Assembly: GCA_946408345.1 (NCBI GenBank)
Contig: CAMJRR010000018.1
Location: 1-52,455, forward strand
DNA from: an uncultured Bacteroidales bacterium
GTDB lineage: Bacteria > Bacteroidota > Bacteroidia > Bacteroidales > F082
Length of the DNA stretch: 52,455 bases
Reading direction: 5' to 3'
Part shown: piece after piece, positions 15,245 through 24,700 of the stretch
Numbering within the stretch: position 1 is the stretch's first letter
Layout: each line of letters opens with the position of its first letter
Program-made: the position numbers and the translations under genes
The notes under the pieces: generated by a model
Database searches by the model: none
Seen by the model: the letters and a program-made list of their open reading frames with translations, nothing else
Told to the model about the DNA's origin: nothing

Positions 15245-15467
15245 CAACGATGCAACCCTGCAGGGCAACGCAGCAGCCATGTCATCCTGCGCTGGCCTGG
15301 GATTTATGGCTGCATCATCGCGTGGTACGGCTGCCACGGTGTGACAGCCCTACAGTCTGTCGTGTTGCGGTAGACCTGTAGGGCTGTCGTATTTGACGCG
15401 CTTCACGTCGTCGAATCTAACGATTTACGGCAGCCGCTAGCATCAGCCACGTTGCAATGCATCGTTG
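15245..15467. repeat. Nested inverted repeats containing family C copy 2
   Basis: The outer pair CAACGATGCA (15245-15254) and TGCATCGTTG (15458-15467) encloses an inner pair GTGACAGCCCTACAG (15341-15355) and CTGTAGGGCTGTCGTA (15376-15391), the second family C copy. The 19-bp motif CGCAGCAGCCATGTCATCC at 15269-15287 also occurs at 14099-14117, on the other side of the toxin-antitoxin pair. The 805-bp gap 15066-15870 otherwise holds only the operator and promoter of the next gene. Confidence 0.65.
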
Positions 15468-15555
15468 TCTGGGCATCCTGTCACCCTCACCGAGGCTAGG
15501 CAAAGGGTATGGGTTGGTTTCAACATAGGCTATCTGCACTCCATAATATGTGAAC

Positions 15556-15581
15556 AAATTTTCCAATTAATTGGAAAATTT
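15556..15581. promoter_or_regulatory. Perfect 26-bp operator-like palindrome, copy 2
   Basis: The half-site AAATTTTCCAATT is repeated in exact inverse to give a perfect palindrome. It starts at nearly the same distance upstream of a TATTTTTG box as the copy at 9897. Such a site, placed 60-85 bp before transcription start, would suit a dimeric activator. Confidence 0.7.
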
Positions 15582-15641
15582 TGTTTGATGTTTCAGCCCA
15601 AAAAGTTACACCTAATTTGCAGTATGAATAGGATTTGTTTT

Positions 15642-15649
15642 TATTTTTG
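15642..15649 (+). promoter_or_regulatory. Promoter -7 box of the giant surface-protein operon
   Basis: TATTTTTG matches TAnnTTTG, and TTTG at 15616-15619 lies 22 bp upstream as the -33 element. GTTAC at 15605 is shared with the promoter at 9983. The leader to the ATG at 15871 is about 215 nt. Confidence 0.65.
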
Positions 15650-15870
15650 ACCGTTTCATTTTCCTTGATATGGGAAGATAGATTTTTGGAAACCATTTCT
15701 GTACCATAAAATTTTGATAATAAATAATTTGCACCTTGATAACTGCTTGAAAATATGACTTGTGAGATGACCACCTTCACTCATAGTTGAAACGATAAGG
15801 GTTATTGGCATAGTCATAAAAAGTCGAAAACAAAATCAAACTAATTATAAATCATTAAAAATCAATCATT

Positions 15871-18800
15871 ATGAACAGAAAACCTCTACTATTAATCGCG
15901 CTGATGGCTTTGTTCACGCCATTGGCCTTGTTGGGTCAAACCTACTTCACTCAGACCACGACAAGTGACTTCTTGAAAGGCAATGGCTTGAATATGACCA
16001 TCGCCAATGACTGCGTTTCCTTGCAGCAAACAATGGCTTCTATTGCAGATTGGAGTGCTACCACCAACCTGCCCCAGACCTTGGAAAGCCATCAGATGGT
16101 GCTTTGGCACAACTATGTCTATTGTGTGGGTGGATTCAACGGCTCCAACCCCGTGAATAATGTCTATCGCGCCACCCAACAAGACAACGGCATCTCAGGC
16201 TGGTCGGGACTCAATGGTCTGCCCGTGGCCTTGAGAGATATGGGGGTAGCCGCCACTCAAACCCAATTGGTCGTCATCGGGGGTCGTAACAACGACACCG
16301 TGAGTAACAAGATTTATTCCGCCAAGTTCAATGATGATGGCTCCATCGGTGTGTGGAATGAGCTTTCCGTCACCTTACCTCAACCATGCTGGGGTATGCG
16401 TGCCGTGGAAGCTATGGGAAGCATTTATATAATTGGTGGTGCCAACACCGACAGTGACAACGATGCCACCGACAAGGTGTATCGCCTGAAAGTGAACGCT
16501 ATCGGTGAAATCTCCGACATTGTTGAGATGAATAACCTGCCCGCAGCCCGCAACGGTCATGCCGTGACAGTCTATGATTCCAAAATTATCGTCACCGGCG
16601 GTTATGATGCCTCGCATACTGCGCAGAATACAGTGTATAGTGCCTCGGTCAACCTGAATGGTACGCTTGGCACATGGCAAACCAAGGCACCGCTGGCAGA
16701 AGCTATTTATGGGCACACCACCATCTGCGCCAACGGTATTCTGACCGTCATCGGCGGTCACAATGGTTCACTACCGAGCAACAAGTTCTATTATGCCAAC
16801 GCTGATGCTACCACTTACGACTGGACTTTGTCGGACGTGATGATGCCTGAACGTTATTTCCGTTGCGCTTCTTTCGCCTTCGGTGACAAGATCTTCCTCT
16901 GCGGCGGCGAGGCCAATTCGGGCACCGTTAATAACTTGGTGCAATATATGGCCGTCACCACTTCGGAGACCCCTGTCAAGAAGTCGGCTTTCATGGGCAT
17001 ACCTTATTATATAGGCACTCCCAAGACCATGCAGGAGCTGAACTACACGCTCACCAACCCCACTTCGAAGACCTACGAAATCCTTTACCGCACGGCAGGC
17101 GAAGATATGAACTATGGCAACTGGACCTCTGCCAGCACTAACCTTCCTGTCACTGTGAATGAGAGCAAGAGCTACATCCAATATATGTTCCGTGTGACAG
17201 CCACTGGCGAGAACGACTTTTCTATCGATGACGTAACCCTCACCGTTGCGGGCTACAGACAACTGGAAGGCAACCTGAATGACTTAGGCGACCTCACTTT
17301 GGCCAACAGCCCTTATCTTGTTACAAGCGATATCAGCTTCACATCAGGCACTCACAACATTGAGCCTGGCGTGATCATAATGTTTATGCCCAACACGGGT
17401 CTGAGCATCGGGCAAGCTAACATGAATTTCAACGGCACTCAGGCCAATCCCGTCCTGCTAACCGCTTACGAAACTGGTGCTGGAAGTTGGAACGGTGTGT
17501 ATTTCCAAGATGCCAGCGACAGTGGCGTGACTTCCGTGATGAACTACACCACCATTGAGAAGGCCGGCAACGGCAGCAATGCCGCCAACCTGCGCTTGTA
17601 TTACACCAACCAACCCACTATGAACCATTGCACAATTAAGCAATCGGTAAAAGACGGTGCCTATTTCCAAAACTCAAGCCCGATGCTCACCAACTGCACT
17701 TTTTCCGAAAATGCAGAGAACTATTCTGGCTTGGCACTTATCAATTCTTCACCAGAATTAACTTCTTGCACCATAAGCAATAATAGCTACCAAGGTCTTC
17801 ATCTTAACAATTCCGCCCCGACCTGCAACAATTGCACTATGACGGGTAATATGTACGGCATTTATTTCCAAACCAACAACTTCAACGCCACCTTCAACGG
17901 CGTGACTTGCTCCAACAACCAATACGGTATGTATTCCTGCACCCCCAACCGTTCCTTCACTTTTGGCAGTAACGAGATTGCCTTTACCGACAACGAGGCT
18001 GACATCGCCATGGCTGGTGGACAGATTGGTTCTGACCAGATATGGAGCAATTACCCCAATTGTTACGTGTTGCTGGGCAATGTTGAGATTTATGGCGGCA
18101 CACCCAAACTCACCGTGCAGCCTGGTGTCACCATCAAGGGAAACACAGGCTGTGGTCTTTATGTCGGTCGCAACAGCAACCAAGGCGGTATGCTTTATGC
18201 CGTAGGTACCGCTGCATTGCCCATTACCTTCACTGCGTTGAATGGAGAGATTGGCGGCTGGGACGGTGTTCGTTTCCGCGATGGCAGCGACTACAGCTCT
18301 TCGTCCTCGATGCGCTATTGCACGGTGGAGAAAGCCACAACCAACCTCGTTTGCGAAAACACCAACCAACCTAGCGCAATGTGGTGTACCTTCAAAGATG
18401 CACAAGACCAGAACGTGTATCTCAACAATGCCAGCATAAGCATAGAAGGCAGTTCCATTAAGAACGCCCCAAAAGGTTTGTGGGTGAATTCCTCTACGCC
18501 TACCTTGGTTTCCGTAGTGTTTGAGAACCATAGCGAAGCCTGCGTATATCATAACAATGAATGTACGGTGACTTATTCGGATTGCACAATGAAGGATTCA
18601 TTTGCTGGTATTGGTTATTGGTCACCAAACACGGATATAGTGAATGATGATAATATTATGTTTGAAAATCTTGTGGCGAATATTGCTGTGCCGGGTGGTG
18701 ATGTTTCAGATAGTCATAGTTGGGATGTAAATTTGTATGTGATTTTGGGAAATGTTCGTATAGGTCGTGTGTATTGGGACAATTATGTACCACGCTTGAC

Positions 18801-21753
18801 GCTATCGCCAGGTACGACTTTAATGTTTGCAGAAGGGAAGGAGATGAGAGTCTCTGGAGATTGGTATTATAGTCAATACGGAGAGTTGTATGCTGAGGGT
18901 ACGGAAGATGAGCCCATTTTGTTCACTTCCATGAATGGCGAGAGTGGAGGCTGGAACGGCCTTGTTTTCCCAGGACAAAGCGATGATTTTGAAAATGCGT
19001 CATCTTCTTTGAAGCATTGCATTATTGAGAATGGAAATGAATATAACTTGCATTTAAGCAGTACAAACCAGCCTTCTACGGTAGAAGATTGCGTGTTCCG
19101 TAATAGTGCTGCGAAGGGCGTTTATATGTACGATAGTTACGATACTCTTAGAAACTGTTCTTTTGAGAATAATACTGAATATGCGTTGTATTATAACAAT
19201 GCCCACTATGTTGGTGTTTTGGAGAATTTAACATTTTCAGGGAATTTGCACGATGGTGTGACAGTAAACGGTGGCTCTATAGAATATAGTCGTAATTGGA
19301 ATGCTCATATCTACTTTATTCTTGATAACCTTCGTGTTGGCCATGTGTATTGGGATTATGTTTATCCTCGTTTGACGCTATCGCCAGGTACGACTTTAAT
19401 GTTTGCAGAAGGGAAGGAGATGAGAGTCTCTGGAGATTGGTATTATAGTCAATACGGAGAGTTGTATGCTGAGGGTACGGAAGATGAGCCCATTTTGTTC
19501 ACTTCCATGAATGGCGAGAGTGGAGGCTGGAACGGCCTTGTTTTCCCAGGACAAAGCGATGATTTTGAAAATGCGTCATCTTCTTTGAAGCATTGCATTA
19601 TTGAGAATGGAAATGAATATAACTTGCATTTAAGCAGTACAAACCAGCCTTCTACGGTAGAAGATTGCGTGTTCCGTAATAGTGCTGCGAAGGGCGTTTA
19701 TATGTACGATAGTTACGATACTCTTAGAAACTGTTCTTTTGAGAATAATACTGAATATGCGTTGTATTATAACAATGCCCACTATGTTGGTGTTTTGGAG
19801 AATTTAACATTTTCAGGGAATTTGCACGATGGTGTGACAGTAAACGGTGGCTCTATAGAATATAGTCGTAATTGGAATGCTCATATCTACTTTATTCTTG
19901 ATAACCTTCGTGTTGGCCATGTGTATTGGGATTATGTTTATCCTCGTTTGACGCTATCGCCAGGTACGACTTTAATGTTTGCAGAAGGGAAGGAGATGAG
20001 AGTCTCTGGAGATTGGTATTATAGTCAATACGGAGAGTTGTATGCTGAGGGTACGGAAGATGAGCCCATTTTGTTCACTTCCATGAATGGCGAGAGTGGA
20101 GGCTGGAACGGCCTTGTTTTCCCAGGACAAAGCGATGATTTTGAAAATGCGTCATCTTCTTTGAAGCATTGCATTATTGAAAAAGGTAACGAGTTTAATT
20201 TGTATATTGGTGGTACCACATTGCCAGAAATTCAAAATAGCGTTTTCCAAAACTCTAATGGTTATGGCGTCAGGATTGGAAATGAATACGATAGAACCAT
20301 AAAGAACTCTGTATTCAAAAACAATGCTTCACATGGCATTTACATTGTCGAGACCACACCTTTCATCTTGGGTGGTGCTCCCGAATATGCCAATAGCATT
20401 TACAACAACGGAGGCTATTCCGTATATCAGAATGGTGGAAGCAACATCGACATGTCTTACAACTTCTGGGCTGAAATCGGCAGCAAGGGTATTGAGGACA
20501 ACCTGATTTACGATAAGATGGACAACTCGAGCAAGGGCCGCATTACGTTTGAGCCGGTGAGCTGGTTCCCCACCGGGAATTTCAGCCACCTGCAAGGCGC
20601 CTTTACCTATAACAACACACCGATGAGCAACCGCGAGTTGAATATCATTAACGCGAACGACAGCATCATGGCCACCGCAACCACCAACAGCAACGGCCAA
20701 TATGACTTCAGCAACTACCAAGTCAACGTCTTTAACACCTTGGATGATGACTTTGGTGTAGATGTCCTCGCTGGCGTCAATGCCACCGATGCCCTCTTGG
20801 TAATGCGCCACTATGTCCACTTGGACTCCTTGGTTGGACAATTTGCTGCTGCTGCTGATGTGAACCAAAGCGGCAACATCAACGGCACCGATGCCATGCT
20901 CATCATGCGCCGTGCCATCGACGAACAATTCCCTTCGGGAGACTTTTACTATTACAGTCCCAACGGTGTAAACGTTGAAGGCACCACCTGCAACTACGAC
21001 TTAAGCTTCCTTTGCTTCGGCGACGTGAACGGCTCTTACACCCCAGCTAACCGCGACAACGGCATCGAACTGATGACGGAAGGACAACTGTTGGCCGCTT
21101 CCTATCAGGCCTACGAATTGCCTGTCAGTATTAAGACAGTTGCCGAGATGGGTGCACTCACGCTGCGTTTCGGTTATCCAGAGGAATATCTTGAGATAGA
21201 GGATGTGGTGTTGGCTGCCACGGGCGAGAGCCTGCTCTTCGTGGCCAACGAGGGCGAAGTGAAGACAGTGTGGTACAACCTTGAGCCTTTGGCCTTGGCC
21301 GAGAATGACGGGCTATTATTAATAAAGGTGCGCACCAAAGACCTGAGTGACATCAACGAGCCTGTGGCCTTCACTTTGGAAGCCTATTCCGAAATGGCCG
21401 ACGGTAGCGCAAACGTGCTTAACGATGTGGTCATCGCTATGCCCGAACTCGTCACCTTGACTATGGGCGTGAACGACAGCACAACGGCTGAGGGTCTGAG
21501 CATCTATCCCAACCCGGCCAAGGATGTGTTCCATTTGAGCTATCAGCTGCCCGAAGCGGGCCGTGTGACTGTTGCGGTTTACAACATAATGGGCGTGAAG
21601 GTGCTGGATGCCGCCGACTTCCGTCAGGAAGGAGGTATGCATGAACTGCAACTTTCCACCACTAACCTTGCCGCAGGTGTGTATAACTGCCGTGTTACCT
21701 TCGAAGGTGCGAGCAGTTGGGTGAAGACAACATTAATCATCATCGAAAAATAA
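15871..21753 (+). CDS. Giant T9SS surface protein: kelch, parallel beta-helix, dockerin-like and cohesin-like domains
   Basis: This 1960-aa protein has a signal peptide (MNRKPLLLIALMALFTPLAL). Kelch-like repeats (about 55-365: YVYCVGGFNG, VVIGGRNN, YIIGGANT, IIVTGGYDA, IFLCGGEA) should form a propeller. Right-handed parallel beta-helix repeats follow (about 460-1590: NCTFSEN, SCTISNNSYQGLHL). A dockerin-like pair of calcium loops lies at about 1620-1690 (GVNATDALLVMRHYV, DVNQSGNINGTDAMLIMRRA), then a cohesin-like domain (about 1740-1865) and a T9SS type A sorting domain (about 1873-1960: SIYPNPAKDVFHL). Residues about 976-1437 are an exact 192-aa repeat at the DNA level. The next giant gene begins 6 bp downstream. 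A secreted adhesin or glycan-related scaffold is likely; no catalytic domain was seen. Confidence 0.88.
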   Translation: MNRKPLLLIALMALFTPLALLGQTYFTQTTTSDFLKGNGLNMTIANDCVSLQQTMASIADWSATTNLPQTLESHQMVLWHNYVYCVGGFNGSNPVNNVYRATQQDNGISGWSGLNGLPVALRDMGVAATQTQLVVIGGRNNDTVSNKIYSAKFNDDGSIGVWNELSVTLPQPCWGMRAVEAMGSIYIIGGANTDSDNDATDKVYRLKVNAIGEISDIVEMNNLPAARNGHAVTVYDSKIIVTGGYDASHTAQNTVYSASVNLNGTLGTWQTKAPLAEAIYGHTTICANGILTVIGGHNGSLPSNKFYYANADATTYDWTLSDVMMPERYFRCASFAFGDKIFLCGGEANSGTVNNLVQYMAVTTSETPVKKSAFMGIPYYIGTPKTMQELNYTLTNPTSKTYEILYRTAGEDMNYGNWTSASTNLPVTVNESKSYIQYMFRVTATGENDFSIDDVTLTVAGYRQLEGNLNDLGDLTLANSPYLVTSDISFTSGTHNIEPGVIIMFMPNTGLSIGQANMNFNGTQANPVLLTAYETGAGSWNGVYFQDASDSGVTSVMNYTTIEKAGNGSNAANLRLYYTNQPTMNHCTIKQSVKDGAYFQNSSPMLTNCTFSENAENYSGLALINSSPELTSCTISNNSYQGLHLNNSAPTCNNCTMTGNMYGIYFQTNNFNATFNGVTCSNNQYGMYSCTPNRSFTFGSNEIAFTDNEADIAMAGGQIGSDQIWSNYPNCYVLLGNVEIYGGTPKLTVQPGVTIKGNTGCGLYVGRNSNQGGMLYAVGTAALPITFTALNGEIGGWDGVRFRDGSDYSSSSSMRYCTVEKATTNLVCENTNQPSAMWCTFKDAQDQNVYLNNASISIEGSSIKNAPKGLWVNSSTPTLVSVVFENHSEACVYHNNECTVTYSDCTMKDSFAGIGYWSPNTDIVNDDNIMFENLVANIAVPGGDVSDSHSWDVNLYVILGNVRIGRVYWDNYVPRLTLSPGTTLMFAEGKEMRVSGDWYYSQYGELYAEGTEDEPILFTSMNGESGGWNGLVFPGQSDDFENASSSLKHCIIENGNEYNLHLSSTNQPSTVEDCVFRNSAAKGVYMYDSYDTLRNCSFENNTEYALYYNNAHYVGVLENLTFSGNLHDGVTVNGGSIEYSRNWNAHIYFILDNLRVGHVYWDYVYPRLTLSPGTTLMFAEGKEMRVSGDWYYSQYGELYAEGTEDEPILFTSMNGESGGWNGLVFPGQSDDFENASSSLKHCIIENGNEYNLHLSSTNQPSTVEDCVFRNSAAKGVYMYDSYDTLRNCSFENNTEYALYYNNAHYVGVLENLTFSGNLHDGVTVNGGSIEYSRNWNAHIYFILDNLRVGHVYWDYVYPRLTLSPGTTLMFAEGKEMRVSGDWYYSQYGELYAEGTEDEPILFTSMNGESGGWNGLVFPGQSDDFENASSSLKHCIIEKGNEFNLYIGGTTLPEIQNSVFQNSNGYGVRIGNEYDRTIKNSVFKNNASHGIYIVETTPFILGGAPEYANSIYNNGGYSVYQNGGSNIDMSYNFWAEIGSKGIEDNLIYDKMDNSSKGRITFEPVSWFPTGNFSHLQGAFTYNNTPMSNRELNIINANDSIMATATTNSNGQYDFSNYQVNVFNTLDDDFGVDVLAGVNATDALLVMRHYVHLDSLVGQFAAAADVNQSGNINGTDAMLIMRRAIDEQFPSGDFYYYSPNGVNVEGTTCNYDLSFLCFGDVNGSYTPANRDNGIELMTEGQLLAASYQAYELPVSIKTVAEMGALTLRFGYPEEYLEIEDVVLAATGESLLFVANEGEVKTVWYNLEPLALAENDGLLLIKVRTKDLSDINEPVAFTLEAYSEMADGSANVLNDVVIAMPELVTLTMGVNDSTTAEGLSIYPNPAKDVFHLSYQLPEAGRVTVAVYNIMGVKVLDAADFRQEGGMHELQLSTTNLAAGVYNCRVTFEGASSWVKTTLIIIEK
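18796..20180 (+). repeat. Exact 576-bp tandem repeat (2.4 copies) inside the beta-helix gene
   Basis: Copies start at 18796, 19372 and 19948. Reading along both full copies I found no difference in 576 bp, and the third copy stays identical up to 20180 before diverging into a related beta-helix unit. The period is 192 codons, so gain or loss of a unit keeps the frame. The repeat lies within an AT-richer part of the gene (about 18540-20300). It could be a recombination-driven length switch or, less likely, an assembly artefact. Confidence 0.9.
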
Positions 21754-21759
21754 GAAGCC

Positions 21760-24700
21760 ATGACACGTAAGATAAGAATCCTCATATTGCTGTGCAGCCT
21801 CATCCCATGGATGCGGGCGGTGGCTGATCCCATCGTTACCTCGGTGGGTAGCGGTTCGATTTGCCCCGATGACGAAGTCGTGATTCCCGTCACAGTAACC
21901 AACTGCAACGGTGTGGCCGCCATCAGCATAGCCCTGAACTTTGATAACACCAAGGTCAGCTATCAAGGCTACCAGAATCTCAATTCCACTGTTTCCACTA
22001 TGCTCGTCAACGCGAGCGGAGGAACGGTGTATATGACTTGGGCCAATATGAGTGCCGTCAACGTGAGTGACGGCACCCTTTTGGAGCTACGTTTTCAGGG
22101 CATCACTGGTTCCACAGGCTTGATCTGGAATACCACCCAATGCGAATACAGCGATGCCTCAGGAACCGTGCTCCAATCCAACTACAACAACGGTTCGATA
22201 AATGTCTATGCCATACCCTCCATCACTTCAAATCCCTCCAACCGTGATTTGGTGGAAGGACAAAGCACTAACTTCGACGTGGGTGCTTCGGGTAGCGGTC
22301 TCAGCTACCAGTGGCAGATTAAGACCATCTATGACATCGATTGGCAAGACCTGAGCAACGGCGGCAACCACAGCAATGTGAACAGCTGGAGACTGAATGT
22401 GAACAACGTCACGCTTGACATGAACGGCAACCAATACCGTTGCGTGGTGAGCGGCACTTGCCCTTCTCCTGTGACTTCGGAAGCAGCCACCTTGACGGTT
22501 GAGGTATACATCCCGACCATTGTCACCTCAACAGGTTCGGTCTCCACTTGTCCCGACCAAGCCTTTTCCATTCCTATCAATGTGACCAACTGCAACAATG
22601 TGGGAGCCATCAGCTTGGCCTTGGATTTCGACCAAAACTTGGTTACTTACATCGGTTATGAAAATGCGAACTCACAGCTGAGTAATGGCACGATGCGAGT
22701 GAATGCCAACCGAGGCACAGTCTATTTCACTTGGGCTTCGTCGAACCACACCCTTGAAATCGGTGATGGAGAACTGATTTCGTTGGTTTTCAGGTCGGCA
22801 TCGGGTAACTCGTCTTTGTCGTGGAACACCTCGGAATGCGAGTACAGCAATTTGGCGGGTCAGGAATTGCCCACCGCATTTAACGGAAGCAACTTGAACA
22901 TCTATTTTCCGCCCAGCATCAATTCCCATCCTTCAGACAGGACGGTGACGGAAGGACAAAACACCAATTTTTCCATCAGTGCCTCAGGTCAGGGATTAAG
23001 CTATCAATGGCAGATGAGCCAAGACCAAGGCATTTCGTGGGAGAATCTTAGTAATGGTGAAAATTACAGCAACGTCAATTCAAGCACTCTTTATGTCAAT
23101 AATGTTCAGATGTCGATGGAAGGTCTTCGTTACCGCTGTGAGGTACACGGCACCTGCGAGCCTTGGGTGACTTCCAACTATGGTGTTTTGCACGTCCAAG
23201 GTTTCGTCCCAACCATCGTCACGACTGCGGGTAGCCTAAATACTTGTTCGGAAACCGAATTCGGCATCCCGATTTCGGTGACCAACTGCAACAATGTAGG
23301 GGCCATCAGTCTGTCATTGGCGTACAACACCAATATCCTGACATACGCCGGTTATGAGGGCCTCAATCCTGCGCTGAACGGAGGACAATTGCAAGTCAAT
23401 GCTGCCAATGGTAGTGTTTTCATCGCTTGGGCCTCTATTGATGGAGCCAACGTTGGTAACGGCAACTTGATCACCATCAAGTTTACGGCACTTTCGGGCA
23501 CTTGTTCCTTGAGTTGGAACACTGCCTATTGCGAGTATGCCAACCCGCAAGGTGTGGCCTATCCTGCCAACTACAACAATGGAAACGTGTCTGTCGGCGA
23601 TTTGAGTTTCACCATCACACAGCAGCCTTCCAACCAAACCGTAACGATGGAAGAAAGTACAACCTTTGCCATTGCCACCTCTGGGCCTACCAGCGGTTAC
23701 CAATGGCAGGTGAGTCAGGACGGAGGTGCCTCTTGGAGTAACATCAGTGCAGGCGACCATTATGCCAATCCGAACACCACCACACTTGGTGTCAACAACG
23801 TGTCGTTGGATATGAATGGCTACCGTTATCGTTGTGTGATAAGTGGTTCTTGCGGTGTACAGTACACTTCTGTAGCCATCTTGACGGTGCAGCTGCCTGT
23901 GAACTATTATCAAATCACCCTTACTGCCGACCCGACCGAAGGTGGCTCGACTGAGGGGGCAGGTGCCTATGAGCAGGAAACTTCATGTACTGTGACAGCC
24001 ACCCCAGCCACAGGCTATGACTTCGTGAACTGGACAGAAAACGGAACTGAGGTCTCAACAGAGGCTTCCTATACTTTCACAGTGGGTGCTGACCGCAACC
24101 TTGTGGCTCATTTCACCCTTCGGGAGCTTTCCATCGTCGTCAATGTGATTCCCGTGGGAAGTGGTAGCGTTGAAGGTGCTGGCACCTATCTTTATGGTGA
24201 ACATGTGTTGTTAACCGCTATTCCTGCGGAAGGTTTCGTTTTCGACAACTGGACTGAAAACGGCGAAGTGGTCTCAACCAACCAGAGCATCAGTTTCACA
24301 GCCCAGACTGACCGCAACTTGATAGCCAACTTCTCAGTGATGCAACTCAACATCACGGCAGTTGCAGTGCCAGCTAATAATGGAACCATAGAAGGTGCAG
24401 GCACCTACGCATACGGCACCACGGTCACGCTGACCGCCATCGCTGCAGAAGGCTTCGAACTTGTCAATTGGACCGAAAATGACTCAATAGTTTCCACTGA
24501 GACCACCCTGAGCTTCATTGCCCAAACCGACCGTAATCTGGTGGCCAATTTCATCATTCAGATGTTGCATATCACTGCGGAAGCCGACCCAGAGGGGAGC
24601 GGTACCATTTCGGGTGCTGGTTCATATAATTACGGCGACCCCGTGGTTTTGACAGCTACACCCCTCGGCGAGTTTGAATTCTACAATTGGACGGAAAATG

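Noticed and set aside
15465..15650. 61-aa open frame before the giant gene
   Set aside because: It runs through the operator palindrome and the promoter box and shows no protein features.
18796..20180. The 576-bp repeats considered as a mobile element or CRISPR-like array
   Set aside because: They are in-frame coding beta-helix units without spacers, terminal inverted repeats or transposase.
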